Positions 49,044 through 62,254 of a DNA stretch of 64,000 bases are shown one piece after another. The stretch comes from Pomphorhynchus laevis. Taxonomy: Eukaryota > Acanthocephala > Palaeacanthocephala > Echinorhynchida > Pomphorhynchidae. Where the stretch lies: NCBI GenBank assembly GCA_012934845.2, contig WNNJ02002762.1, forward strand, positions 1 through 64,000, in the 5' to 3' direction. The notes beneath the pieces were generated by a model. The model was not told where the DNA came from. It did not search any database and saw only the letters and a program-made list of their open reading frames with translations. The position numbers and the translations under genes were made by a program. Positions within the stretch are counted from its first letter, which is position 1, and each line of letters begins with the position of its first letter.

Positions 49044-52000
49044 TTGTATGTTATTTTATTGAATGTTATTTTATCTCAAACTCTTTTTTTATGTTGCAAT
49101 TGCAACGGCCCCGCTGCCGTCTGCAAAGGTTGCCGCTGCGCTAAGTTAAACAAGATATGCTTTAACTGCCGCGCACCGAGATGTAGAAACAAAACCTATA
49201 ATATCGACGCTACAATTCAATCCAACACGCAACTTGATAATCAACCGACGGATGCTTGTCAGAATGACTTTCTCAACGAGGAAATACCCAGCACCCCTAA
49301 ATCAATAACCGACTTATTTAACGCAGTAATTCATTGGAGACCTAACCTAATAGAATTGCCACGTTGTTCCGCCAGTCACAAAATAGTCGAGATCCTGGCC
49401 AATTTATATTGGGAATCCTCAGAAGCCCATGCCGACACTCGGACACTACTACAGAAAACAACGGTCTTCTCTCACTGTATTTTGCAAAGAATACCATCCA
49501 GAAAAAGCTCGCTGATTCGCAAGACCCTCGAGCGAAGATTAGTCAGTTGGCAAAATAAAGATTACGAAGCTCTTTATAACGGAGCTTTCTATCTGCAAAG
49601 TAATTTCGGATCCCGCAAGCCTCTTACACCGAGAAACTGGGTCAAGCGTTATCAAGGCCTAGTAACAAAGGGTCAAATCAGAGCCAGCTCGACTGTGCTA
49701 GAAGACACGATTGAAACAAAAGCCCTGCATCCACAACATATCATTGATGGCACTTCGGTACTATCAATGCTTCAATACTTACACCCCGAGGCACATCAAG
49801 CGGATCCAGATACGCTCTTGACTACTCCGTTCCCTTGATCCAAAGTACATCATCTCAGCCGGTTCTATGCTCTGGACGAAACACACATTATCAGATCGAG
49901 TAAAAAAACCAAGGGAAGCTCGGGTCTTTCAGGAATTGATGCTCGCTCATGGCTTCACATGCTGACAGATTTTGATTCGAATTCACTCAGCTTAGCCAAA
50001 GCACTTGCCAAATTCGCTATCTTCGTCGCAACAGAACCACTTACTCCAGGAATTTTTCACCGCTTACCGTCTGGTTGCTTTAGAGAAAAAGTAAAGAGGA
50101 ATCCGCCCCATAGGAATTTACAATACTGTCAGACGCATCATAAGCCGGGCCATTCTAGATATTGTTCGCAATGACATTCAGGACGTTGCTGGGTCCGTTC
50201 AATTGGGGGCTTCTCAAAAAGGCGGTATCGAAGTCGCCATCAGCACACTTAGAGATGAGTTTAACCGTCGCGACGACCACTGTCTTTTGTCAATCGACGC
50301 TTCAAATGCTTTCAACCGAACAAACAGAGCGGTGGCATTACACAACATAGATTTCGTATGCCCGTCGCTTTCTCGGGTTCTTTGTAATGTCTACGCAAAC
50401 ATTGCGCAACTCATAGTGGGAAGTCAAAGCTTATACTCCACATAAGGTTTTACCCAGGGCGATCCGTTTGCGATGGCTGGCTTCGTCCTGACCTCTCTCC
50501 CGTTGATAAAAACAATTCAACGCAAAGTTTCTTCGGTCTTCCAAAAATGGTATGCAGCCGACGCCAATTTTATTGGGCCCACAGACGTTTTGAAGCAGGT
50601 ATGGGAAGTGTTTCATACCGATGGACCAAAGTATGGCTATTTCGTAAACACACGTAAATCACACCTTCTTTCACACCTTCATATTGATCAATCGAACATC
50701 CCCGGCCCCGAAATAAAAACTTCCATCGATGGAACCATCATTCTCGGCAGTCCAGTCGGGTCTTACGATTTTGTAAATGCAGCAACCGCAAAACTTCTGT
50801 CTACATGGACCACAATGCTCCAACGTCTCGATTCTGTTGCCAAGGTGGATCCGCATGTCGCTTTTGCAGGATTAATCAACTCCGTCCAATTTAAGTAGGC
50901 ACATATAATGCGCACTTGTGACTGTTCAGCCACGATCTGGTCGGATCTGTCGCACACCTTAACCACACAGCTTCTCCCAAATTTCGTCTCCCTGGACTTC
51001 GATGAAGACTGGAAGTCAATATTGTGCTCTCCTTTAAAATTCGGAGGTATTAGTATTGCGGACCCTGCAACCACAGCCACACTTGAACGCAAATCTTCAA
51101 ACATGCTAATTTCGACCTATAATTCTGGTTTAGGTGTCGATAGCCTAAGAGAGAGGCAGAAAACAATGCTTCGCGAAATCAAGACGCTACGATCACTATT
51201 GCACCAAGAACGCCTCTCTAAAGTTCCGATCTTAGCGATACCCGCAACCATTAATCTAATCGCGCATACTGCTTGCAATGGAGCTTCTTCGTGGTTAAGT
51301 GATCTTCCGCTCAAGCATGAAAATTTTTATCTTTCCGCTAACGAATTCAGGGATGCTTTGAACGCAAGGTATGGACACACTGATCCTAAGATTGGAGTCA
51401 GCAACTGCATTTGCGGCACTCAAGTCAGTGTGGCTCATTCCTTATCATGTAGACGAGGTGCCTTGCCTTTGATCCGGCATAATGCAGTCCGCGACATCAT
51501 ATCACACTATCTTAGCCGCATATCTCACGGCGTAGCTAGCGAACCTCAGCTAACCGAGGTTCCTGAAAATATTACTTTCAAACGAACAACAACCCGCGAT
51601 CCAAGCGCGCGTCTCGACATTCTTTGTTCCGGGCTACATGGTAGTCGATTTGAGCGAACATTTGAGTGAAAATATTACTTTCGAACGAACAACAACCCGC
51701 GATTCAAGCGCGCGTCTCGACATTGTTTGTTCCGGGCTACACGGTAGTCGATTTGAGCGAACATTAAAAAAAGGATTTTTGATGTTAATGTACTCGAAGT
51801 ACCTGCTTAATCGAACATATCACGGAAGCCTGAGTCTGTCTTCGAATACAACGAGAGTCGTAAGAAATCCAAATACAGTGAGTGGATTGCGCTAGTTGAA
51901 CGAGGGTCTTTCATACCTCTTATTTTCTCCACTTCGGGAGGAATGGGCATAGAAGCGGAAAGATTAATCAAAATCACGGCTTCAAAACTGACGCATCGGT

Positions 52001-52100
52001 CAACGCGTTCTTATCCAGATCTAGCCATAAAGATGAAACGAGACATCAGTTTTGAAATCGCACGATCAGTTTTCGCATGCTAACGCTCGCCACGTTCCAG
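49044..52100 (+). mobile_element. RLE-type LINE, copy 2, broken
   Basis: It has the same layout as 14.6-17.9 kb. The N-terminus contains CCNCNGPAAVCKGCRCAKLN and KICFNCRAPRCRN (49044-49838). The RT contains SIDASNAFNRTNRA, TQGDPFAM-like sequence and the decayed motif C WYAADANFIG. The C-terminal block (50908-51669) has CICGTQVSVAHSLSC, IRHNAVRDIISHYL and SARLDILCSGLHG. The frame changes about five times and a 103-bp tandem duplication lies in the endonuclease region. Motif C has lost its first Asp, so this copy is dead. It shares moderate protein identity with copy 1, so the two are different subfamilies. Confidence 0.78.
51565..51770 (+). repeat. 103-bp tandem duplication inside the endonuclease region
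   Basis: 51565-51667 and 51668-51770 are near-identical, beginning GAAAATATTACTTTC and ending in TTTGAGCGAACATT. 103 is not a multiple of three, so the duplication itself shifts the frame. Both units carry the ARLDI acidic motif. Confidence 0.9.
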
Positions 52101-52284
52101 CTGTTCCAAACCTATTAATCTTATGAAAACCCACCACAGCGAATTTTGCGATGTGTTCGAAAACTATTTTTTCTATTGTAGGTTAACGGCTTTCTGTTGC
52201 CTTGTAATAACGAATGGCCCATTTGCGGGAACCCCACTCATGTATAATTTTGTTGTATAATAAATTATTATCTTTAAAAAAATA

Positions 52285-53460
52285 CATTCAACAACATACG
52301 AGCATTAGCTCAAATAGCTGGCTCACAATAAGTTCGTAAATAAATTAATTAGTTATTAAAATAAGGAAATGCAACACGAAACATTGCTTGATCCATTTGT
52401 AGTCTTCTTTTAAAAGTATTAAGTGAACAGCATCCAACGATGTCTGCATCAAGGTTGTTCCAAAGCTCAACAATTCTTCTATCAAATTGCATCGCGCCCA
52501 ATTTCTGTGCCCTCTTTCTTCGAATAGTTAAAGAATGACCGCGAAGAACATTTGAACCACGTAGTTGAACCTTACTCCGAAGAGGGTGATGAGGACGTTA
52601 GAATAAATGCCAAACAAGGCACATATCCATAAACTGACGGGTCCATGTGACGGTCTCAATTCCTAATGATCTCAGTCTGTCTTCATAAGGCAGCGACGCC
52701 AACGTTGGCGCTAGATTTGTTGCCCTGTGAAGTACCCTCTCTGATTTCTTATGTTCATACACAGTACGTGGGTATACAACCGGAGCTGCATATAAAAGTC
52801 TACTCAATACATGTGCTAAATCAGAGGCCTAAGAGCAGTCGGATTAACGCGAACAAACGCGCGTCGAATCATATCTATCATTTTATTGGAGTTGGCACAA
52901 GCTTGATCAGTGTGCTTTTTAGTTGATAAATTAGAGGTAATCCATACTCCTAAATCTTTGTAACTATCGACACTTTCCACAATATAGCCCTTATATTTGT
53001 AACAAGCAGATGTCAGTTGCTTGCGAGCATTACTAATAATACGCATGCGTTTGCATTTCGAAACATTTATCACAAGCTTGTTAGACGCCGCCCACAACTC
53101 CACATTATCTATGTCAGTTTGCAAATTATCAACATCCTCACATGAATGAATAGGCCGCCATATTTTTAAGTCATCTGCATACAAACATGATCGATAGTGA
53201 ATGCACCCAGGCAAATCGTTAACATAAATGCTGAATAAAAGCGGACCTAAAACTGAACCTTGAGGTGCTCCAATATGACATTCTCTAGACACAGACAATG
53301 ACCAATCGACAAGTACTCGAAATCAACGATCACGAAGAAATTCTCTAATACAATCAACCATTATGTTTGGGAGTCCAGTATTGACAAGATTCTGAAGTAG
53401 ACCATGATCTACTCTATCAAAATATTTTGAAAAGTCGAGGAATATAATGTCTGTATAGGT
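52285..53460 (-). mobile_element. CR1/Jockey-like LINE, 3' half
   Basis: The minus strand reads DFSKYFDRVDHGLL (motif A region, about 53420), CHIGAPQGSVLGPLLFSIYV, motif C LYADDLKIWRP, SVDSYKDLGVWITSNL, then LLYAAPVVYP, ETVTWTRQFMDMCLVW and a C-terminal region shared with the 8.13-8.69 kb copy. The two frames 53298-52816 and 52807-52598 are separated by one short break. The element is truncated upstream of motif A at about 53460. Confidence 0.8.
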
Positions 53461-53461
53461 A

Positions 53462-53836
53462 TAGTGTGCCTAATTCGCTGTCTAATCATTATTATTCCAA
53501 TACATACCAAAGCCAAAAGGCTATTCAGGCGGAGTCCAAAAAAAATAAAAATAATAAAACAAAAGCAAATGGTCAGTCAACGTAGCTAATTAGGGTATTC
53601 TAGTGGTAGTGTTGAATGGCGGCATTGTTCATGTATCCATTTGTAGCATCGTGATTTAAACGTTCTCAAACTGGGGGCTGCAACGACTTCCTCAGGCAAC
53701 GAATTCCACATGTTAATTCCTCTCCTTGAGAGTCTATACACTTTTGGTAATCTGCCAAATCTAATAATCTTTGTGTACCGAGTAAATTCAAGCAGAGAAG
53801 AATAGGCTTTATTCTAATACATCTAGAATAACAAGT
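53462..53836 (-). mobile_element. Second LINE 3' end
   Basis: The minus strand encodes RLPKVYRLSRRGINMWNSLP followed by EEVVAAPSLRTFKSRCYKWI, a typical C-terminus of a CR1/Jockey-like ORF2, then a T-rich tail. It belongs to a different family from the adjacent 52.3-53.46 kb LINE and lies between it and the Gypsy fossil. Confidence 0.65.
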
Positions 53837-54281
53837 CAAAAGGTAAGTATCATTACATTCTCCCCACGACATAATCATTTAAGTACGCAGGACTTCTTCG
53901 ATTTCTTTGAGGTCGTAGTTCCCCATTTTCAGAACGATTGAAGTATCTCGTAGGGTAGTTGCTCTGGCACGTATTATCAGTATTTAAGAGAAATGATTCA
54001 TCCTGTCTGGATAGTTCGTTTTCCTCGTTGTGATTGACCGTCTCATCGATATACTTCGTTGCATCCAAGTTTTCAGGGTTGACAGTGATTTCATCAGAAC
54101 GCTTATCTGAACGTGAATGAGAATTGCTATTTACTGTTGAATGGTCATTTATTAATGCCTGATCACACATTTTATCGCCATCGTATAAATTCAAAGTTTC
54201 AAGGTCAAAGGGAATGTCTCCATCGGACGAGTTGATATTGAGGTTTTCGTCGACTCTGGGATACGGGGATAAATGTCGAGT

Positions 54282-54338
<57 letters not shown>

Positions 54339-57300
54339 CCTCCCGTTTTGTAACTTCACGAGAGCAAAATTGGGATTGGCGTACACAATTTCAGCTTTTT
54401 CCACAGGGTTCTCGTATTTGTTCGTTTTATTAAAGCGTCTTATTAAGACTGGGCCAGGGTTTGATAACCAAGACGGAAGATCATGACCATTTATAGAGCG
54501 TCGGCTGAATGTAAAGAGTCGTTCATGTGGTGTGTGGTTCGTGGCAGTACACAGAAGTGATCGAATAGCGTTGAGACATTGTGGTAATACACTTTGCCAC
54601 TCATCTGTTTTCTTTCCGAGGTCATGTAAACGCACTGATATTGCCTTCCATAGTACACCATTAAGGCGCTCGACTTGACCATCGCCAGCAGGGTTGTATG
54701 AACTTGAATGAGTAATCGCCACCCCGTGATGATAGAGGAATGACTGGATTTCCTTAGAGGTAAAAGCCGTACCTTGATCAGAATGGATTGAAGCAGGTGA
54801 ACCGAAAATTGAAAAGATCTGGGTTAAACAGTCTATGACAGTGTGTGTAGTCATATCAGAACATGGAAAGGCAAAGGGGAATCTGCTATACTCGTCAATG
54901 ACGGTTAACAAATACCTTTTATTGTTCTTTGTAGGAATTGGGCCCTTAAAATCCATAGACAAGCGTTCAAATGGCATACTTGATTTTATGAGTTTAGCCT
55001 CAGGTGGACGAAAAAATCTTGGTTTCAATATAGCGCAGCTTTTGCACTCGCTTGAAATATTCCTAACATCCGAGAGGGAAAATGGGAGGTTCCGTTTTTG
55101 CACGAAATGCCAAAGGCGAGTAATTCCCGGGTGGCATAATTGACTATGGACTTTACGAAGATGCTGAAGATCATGATTGGTGAATGAGACAGAGTTGCAG
55201 AACGCGTCGCGAGAAAGAGCGTCAGCGGCATGATTGAGCTTCCCAGCTCGGTACTGGATATCAAATTTAAATTGGGACAACTCCAAACGCCATCTTAATA
55301 TCTTGTCGTTCTTTATTTTGTTGTTGTGAGCACTGAACATGTATGAAACAGAACGCTGATCCGTAATAATCTTGAATGGTTGGATGTACAAATAGTGTCT
55401 CCAGTATCTTAACGCTTCAACAATAGCCAGCGCTTCCTTTTCAATGGCGGTGAATCGTTTCGCGTTTTTGTCGAGGGATCTTGAAAAGAAGGCGACAGGC
55501 TTACTATTTTGAGACAAACAAGCTCCAATCGATCGCTCACTTGCGTCTGTCTCTATCGTGAATGGCAATTCAAAGTCGATAGTTGACAAAGCGGCTTCAG
55601 CTATACGTTTCTTCAAAGTATGGAAAGCTTTCAGTGCAGAATGAGATAATGGGAAAGACTGAGAATCAATTAGAGGACGAATCAACTTTGAGAAATCTTT
55701 AATCCAGGAACTGTAGTAGGCGAACAAACCAACAATACGCTTTAAGGATGCTGCGTTCTTGGGAACCTTAAGAGAAGTAACTGAAATCACTCGATTGGGG
55801 TCAGGGGACATTTTTCCTTTAGAAATTTGGTAACCAAGTATTCGTATACACGAAGACGCGAACACACACTTTGAATTGTTCAAGGTTATATTTTATTTTG
55901 TGGCTACGTTTAGAAAACGCTTCAGGTTACTGTCATGTTGCTCTTTACTTCTTCCGCCGATCACGACATCATCCAGATAAGCGTAGGTGTCTGTCAACTT
56001 CTCTCTATTAATTATCCCATTGATAACTCGTTGAAAAGCAGGAACGGCGTTTGTGAGACCGAATGGTAGACGATTGAAGTGATATAAGGATCCATTCGCC
56101 TCGAAAGCAGTATAATGACGCTCGTCACTGCGCAGCAAAATCTGATGGTAAGCTGATTTAAGATCGAGACAACTGTAAAAGGAATATGGAGCTAATTTGT
56201 TGATAAAATCATCAATTCGTGGAAGTGGGAAGGCGTCGAGCTGAGTAAATTTATTGACAGTTTCCGAATAGTCAACAACCATCCGTCTCTTTTGGTTCTG
56301 ATTGACAATGAGTACTTGAGCGCGCCAGGGCGATTGACTTGGTTCGATAATTTCGTCGGATAATAGTTGTTTGATTTGGCTGTCAATGAACTTTTCATCG
56401 TACGGATTTCTTCTACGAGATTTTGTTGCGATAGGATGGATGGATTCGTCCAGAAATTTGAATAGCTGAGGAGATTCAACTGTCAAAGCTTCTGCAGCTC
56501 CAATTGTAAAACAAGGCTCGGAACCGTTGAATTTCATAAGTAACGAAGTGTGTCTTGATTGGAATGGCCGGCCAAGTATAACATCCGAACATAAAGACGA
56601 CAAAATATGGAATTTTATATTCTTGTAAGGTCTGCCATCAGCTGATATATCCACTACCACGAATTGTCGTAATTTAGTCGAGAATGCGGTGTTCGCCATA
56701 GACACACGTATAGTTGAGGGGTTCGATGTCAGTTTGCACAAAGTGGAAATATCAGGTCTTATCAAATTGAATGCACTACCTGTATCAATCAACGCATTTA
56801 ACGAAACCCCTTTTATACAAATTTGAATTGTTGGTAGCGTCGCGGCAGAATCTTGAAAGAAAGAAGTGCTACCTAGCACGGAATGGACACCTGTTGAAAT
56901 TTGTCGTTTGGATTTACACACCCGAGCGAAATGACCCAACTTCCCGCAAGTACGACAAGTGATATTCTTAGCAGGACATCGATCTCGTTTGTGAATTGTA
57001 TCTCCACAAAAGTAGCATTTGCGACGTTCTACCGAGTTACATTGTATTTGACAAGGAAGTTCTTCTTGTATATTTTCATGTAGTTCATTTATGGTCATCG
57101 ATTCACAACCCATATTTAAGTTTGATTGTTCTGTGAAATGGCTTGCTTGAGTATGCGCGTCTTCCAAAGTTCGTGCAAGCTCGTACGCCTTGGCTTTATT
57201 GTGTACCGCAGCTTCAAGCAGGCGTTGCCGAATTATCGGTGAGTTGATTCCTGCGACGAACGTGTCGCGTAAAAATAAATCTCGATGATTTTGAGCTGTT

Positions 57301-57460
57301 ACAGCCTCGAATGGACATTCACGACCCAGAGATTCGATATGCCTTATGAATTGATCGATTGTTTGGTTGGACGATTGGCGCTGATTACGCAATTGATGTC
57401 GCAGAAACAAATCCGTTTTCGATTTGACGTACGTAGTAGATAAAGGTAAGTATCATTACA
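53837..57460 (-). mobile_element. Ty3/Gypsy fossil (CsRn1-like), gag end to integrase
   Basis: On the minus strand, parts in order are: Gag C-terminus with two CCHC zinc knuckles, aspartic protease, reverse transcriptase, RNase H and integrase, followed by a short tail. The RT signature resembles the CsRn1 clade. An 18-bp sequence is shared by the two ends (53840-53857 and 57443-57460), perhaps the remains of terminal repeats; full LTRs were not recognised and the 5' part of gag is missing. A (TA)n tract lies in the 3' part. The copy is broken (about one or two breaks in the coding part, plus lost ends) and, from its long preserved reading frames, is relatively young. Confidence 0.85.
54284..54336. 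repeat. (TA)n microsatellite
   Basis: About 26 TA units inside the Gypsy fossil, near the end of its integrase region. Confidence 0.95.
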
Positions 57461-57474
57461 CTTTGCTTGATGAT

Positions 57475-59650
57475 CATCATGATGATCATCTTACTCAAAT
57501 CGTCTCTATCATTACCCACAATAACATATTCATCTCCTCCCAATCTCGCCTTTCTTTTCGACTCTGAACTCACATCCACTCTCGATATTCTCTTGCCCTT
57601 AACGTATCACCCACACCGTCGCTTGCACCGTGCCCCATGGTTTGACATCCAATGCCTACTCTCAAAGCGTCGACTCCGCCATGCTTTTCGAGTCTATCAC
57701 CGCTCTCTCAGACGCGATTTCCGCTCGATCACTCCGTCTTTCCGTGATTCCTATCTTGCTCTTCGCCGGTCTCATCTCCACCTACTACGTACCAAATGCA
57801 ACACCTTCTGGCAGCATAAAATCATCACTTCATTCAACTCTAAGACTCTCTGGCATACTTTTAACTCAATCCTGGCTCGTTCCTTTACGCCTTGCAACAT
57901 CAATGCTAATGATTATTCGTCATTTCTCCAGACTAAAGTATCCACGCTGCTCTCTTACACACCGGTCTACATCCTATCCCACTCTGCCCAGTCTAATCTC
58001 ATCCTTCCGGAACTCTTTCATCTTCTCCCTGTATCACCTACAGAAGTATCATCTGTCCTCATGTCCTTGCCCAACAAAACCTCACCTGCCGATCCCCTGC
58101 CTACTCACATATTAAAATCTATATGCTCATCGATATCCTCATTTCTCACAACCTTGTTTAACTCGTCTATCCGCAGTCGTATCTTTCCTTCACACTGGAA
58201 ATCTGCAATTGTTCGTCCCCTCCTTAAGAAACAATCGCTCGACCCCTCCCTTCCTTCTAGCTATCGCCCCATTTCACTACTCCCTACTCTTTCAAAGCTC
58301 TTAGAACGCCTCATCTTAATACAAATCAACGCTTATCTCTCCTCATCCAATCTGTACCCTCCTTTTCAATCCGCTTTCCGCTCTAATCACTCGACAAAAA
58401 TCGCATGCATAAAAGTGTACAACGACTTACTCATTTCTCGAGACAAGGCTCTATATAGTGTTCTCATCTCCCTCGACCTCTCCTCCGCATTCGACATTGT
58501 CGACCACTCCGTCCTCCTTTCTCGCCTTCGTTATGATTACGGATTTTCTTCCTTCCTCCGTAGCTTGGTTCGTTTCATATCTATCCGACCGTTCCTTTCG
58601 CGTCTGTTCTAATTCATCATCCTCCCCTCCCATCCCTATTTTTTGCGGGGTCCCACAAGGTTCAGTCCTAGGTCCCCTGCTTTTCTCTCTTCTGCTTGGC
58701 GATCTATCTCCGTTTATCAAACCTTACTCCTTTAACGTCATGCAATACGCCGATGACATTCTAATCTATGCTCATGCACCCGCACATCGCATACACGATA
58801 TCGGCATTTCTGCCTCCAACTGTCTTTCTTCTATCTACAAACGTCTCTCCAATCTCCATCTCGTTCTAAACCCCGAAAAGTCCAAAATAATGTGGATCCT
58901 CCCCCGTAAACCAAACATATCTCCTCCCACTGTATCTTTGCCTTATCGATCATCCCTATTGTCCACAATCTCACTTTCTTAGGCTTCCATTTCGATGATC
59001 ACCTTTCCCTTAAACCCTTCGTCCGTGACAAGGTCGCTCATCTAACTTAATTCTCCGTGACATCCGCCGTATCCGCCCCCTTATCGACTTCCGTTCTTGT
59101 ATGTCTCTTCTTTCATCGCTTCTTTTCCCTAAAATCGATTACTGCCTTAGCCTTTTCGCCAATTCTCCAAAATCAATCATCCTACCCCTACAACGAATAA
59201 TCAACACCGCCGTTCGAGTGCTTCTTTCGTCTCCGTCGCTTCGACCACACATCCACATATTTTGCCCAACTCTCCTGGCCCACCATCCACATCCGCATCA
59301 AACTCCGCATTCTTCTCGTTACTTTTCGTCTCATCGCTGTCGGCTCCCCATCGTTCATCAACCTTCCTTTCTTAGACGATACTCGCCCCACCTCGCTATC
59401 GCTTCGTTCCTATCATACCCTCTTACTCCACGTTCCTAATTACTCCAACAACTACGGTCTCCGATCCTTCCTCGTCGCCGCCTCACTCGCCTGGAATCAA
59501 CTCCCTCTTGACGTCCGCCGCGCTCCCTCCTTTAACATATTCAAACACCTCCTCCGTTCACACCTTCTCGACACATGATTCGCAGTCTTGTTTTTTTGTG
59601 ATCATGTAAGCGTGCGCTGTCACGCATTTGCCACGTTAAAATAAATCGTT
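57475..59650 (+). mobile_element. APE-type LINE, 5'-truncated ORF2 copy with 3' end
   Basis: The plus strand starts inside ORF2 just after the APE domain (ITYSSPPNLAFLFDSELTST) and continues through the RT (LDLSSAFDIVDHS, FCGVPQGSVLGPLL, MQYADDILIYAH) to NQLPLDVRRAPSF. Frame changes occur near 58.54, 58.95 and 59.2 kb. The 3' UTR carries GCGTGCGCTGTCACGC and CACGTTAAAATAAATC at 59.60-59.65 kb. It begins 15 bp from the Gypsy fossil and in the opposite orientation. Confidence 0.85.
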
Positions 59651-59994
59651 TTTTTTGATATACGTTTTCCCCTCCCCGACTCATTATTTACTACTAACTA
59701 TGCATATTAATTTCATCTATTAGAGCTCAGAATTAAATAGGTGTGGTATCACATTGATTACTATCTTGTTTATTTCTGATTTTATCTAGTACCTACTAGT
59801 AAAATTTTAAGAGCTTATAAACACACTTAAGCACACAGATAAATTTTATTCAATCTCCTTAAAAAAGTTTGATAACCAGTAAACATACAATCTAAAGTAA
59901 ATACAGGAAGCATCGACGACAACCTTCGACGACAATCATCGACGACAACCATGGGTTGAAAAATTGATCGAAATACATTCTTACAAGTTTATAG
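59651..59994. other. Spacer, no gene seen
   Basis: AT-rich, with a short direct repeat CGACGACAA(C/T)C at about 59910-59950. Confidence 0.4.
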
Positions 59995-61290
59995 GAGGAC
60001 GTAAGAGAACAACTAAGACCGACACCATCTATGGACAACTGCAAGTACAGTGCTCGATACACGACTGCAGCGTCTGGACAACAATCGCCTGACACAAGAA
60101 TAAGGCTAAAGAAGACTTCATATGTGGTTTTTGTGCCAACAAACTAATCTGCAACCTTTCCAAAAAGCACATATCAACATCCAACACGTCAACTCAAACT
60201 ACCCCCTTCGTTTCTAATGTCCTTTCTCCACCCACCGATCCTGCCACCATATACACTTCCCATTCTATGTCATCTTCACTCCCCGACACCCCCACGTCCC
60301 GTCCTTCCCGTCTCGTTTCTCAAAATCTTTCATCCATCAATCAAAATCACCACTACCAACATCCACAATCCTTCCACTCATAACCTTTCCTCACATCGCT
60401 TGCCACCCTCTTTATTATCATTATCCTCTATGTCTCCCGTCGTCAAACCAAATCCCTCCAAATCATCAACTACCAGCTCTTCTATCGTGATCTCACCTAC
60501 TCACGTCAGTCGTACTCCTTTACGGAAGCGCTTTCCTTCTCGCGATCGTTGCGTCATTGTCACTAATATCACGCCTTCCAACTCCTTATCTCAACAAGCA
60601 CTCTAGACCACGATGTTTCCGCCTTCAGATCCATCCTCTCGTCTCTAGTTCCTGCGGACAAACCATTTTTTTTTCAAGAACAACTCCCCTGTCGCATTTA
60701 TCCACCTAAACAAATCTTCTCAATCCAATCCTTCCCAGCCCCCTCTCTTAAAAAATAACATATTCATCTCCTCACGATATCGCCTTTCTTTGAGTTCGAC
60801 TCTGAACTCACACCCACTCTCGATCTTCTCTTGCCCTTCAAGTCTCACCCACACCGTCGCTCGCACGGTGCCCCATGGTTTGACATTCAATGCCTACTCT
60901 CAAAGTGTCGACTCTTCCATGATTTTCGAGTCTATCACCGCTCTCTCAGACGTGATTTCCGCTCGTTCACTCCGTCTTTCCGTGATTTTTATCTTGCTCT
61001 TTGCCGGTCTCATATCAACCTACTACGTACCAAATGCAACTCCTTCTGGCAGCATAAAATCATCACTTCATTCAACTCTAAGACTCTCTGGCATACTTTT
61101 AACTCAATCCTTGCTCGCTCTTCTTCGCCGTGCAACATCAATGCAAATGATTATTCGTCATTTCTCCAGACTAAAGTATCCACGTTGCTCTATCACACCC
61201 CAGTCTTCATCCTATCCCACTCTGCCAAGTCTACTCTCATCCTTCCGGAACTCTTTCATCTCCTCCCTGTCTCACCTACATAAGTATCAT
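59995..61290 (+). mobile_element. APE-type LINE with internal deletion
   Basis: It begins at ORF1 (GTAAGAGAACAACTAAGACC, matching the ORF1 start at 43.35 kb). ORF1 pieces run to about 60.75 kb, where the sequence jumps directly to the mid-ORF2 segment FDSELTPTLDLLLPFKSHPH. The whole APE domain and ORF1-ORF2 junction are missing. ORF2 then runs to HLLPVSPT and stops at about 61.28 kb, where the second Gypsy fossil begins. Confidence 0.8.
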
Positions 61291-62160
61291 CTGTACGGAT
61301 GCACATCTAGAGTCTATGAAATTTGAAGAAATTCTCGTGTCAATTAGAGCTCTAATGTCATTATTTTTTATACTAACTGTAATTAGTAAGCCCTGTAATT
61401 GTCGTTCGATTGTCTGCGAAGCAGTTCGGTTGTTCGACTGGATTACTGAAATTGTCTGTGAAGTCAATTTTCGGCCTATTTCGTTGCTTAGTAAGACAAG
61501 CGCGCTCTAAATGTCCTTGTTTGTTGCAGTAATGACATGTAGCGTCACGAGCAGGACAATCGGATCGCCGATGTGATCGTCCACCGCAGAAAATGCATTT
61601 TCGCTGAGATTTTTGAACAAACGCTTAAGTTTTATCTCGAGAGCGAGTCGTGGAATCTCCTGATTGCGATCGACACAGTTAGACTCTAAAATCCGTTGTC
61701 TAATGAAATTAGACGCAATTCCGGCAATGAAAGCATCGCGAATAATCACATTCCGATGCTCCTATGAACCCAAAGGATTAAATGTGCAGCGTCGAGCGAG
61801 GGATGCAAAATTATCCATGTAATCCTTGACTGATTGATCATTCTTTTGCTTGGATGTATATAGCTTGTATCGATCGAAGAGAGGATTTCGGGTTGCCGTG
61901 AACGATTTGGAATAGATGTCCATCGCATCTTTGAACGTTTTGCAAGCATAAACTCGCGCGAACAGCGCGTGTGAGAGATGATTCATAAGAATATCAAGCT
62001 TATCAGCGTCGGTAGGTGTTTCCAAAAGAGCGATGAACGCGTCGAAACGATATCGCCAGTGTTCCCATTGCTGTTGTGCATCGTCCGAATTGGGAAGTAG
62101 AGTAAGCTGTTCAGGCTTTAAATATCGCTCCATCAGTAATAACAATATTGAATAAATTGT
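61276..62160 (-). mobile_element. Second Ty3/Gypsy fossil: gag-protease fragment
   Basis: Minus-strand frames (62145-61762 and downstream) give a Gag protein start, a Gag middle region and a zinc-knuckle plus protease-like end. No RT follows. An AATAAA-bearing segment just upstream may be a remnant of an LTR. It is a different lineage from the 53.84-57.46 kb copy, broken several times and old. Confidence 0.65.
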
Positions 62161-62254
62161 GGTGAACCAAACTAGGCTTTATTCAATATCTAAAAATATG
62201 TAAAAGTAGAAACATTTAAACATAGTTCAGTTATTAAATCACAACACATATGAC

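Noticed and set aside
54214-54486. Frame with an (IY)n stretch
   Set aside because: It is translation of a TA microsatellite inside the Gypsy fossil.
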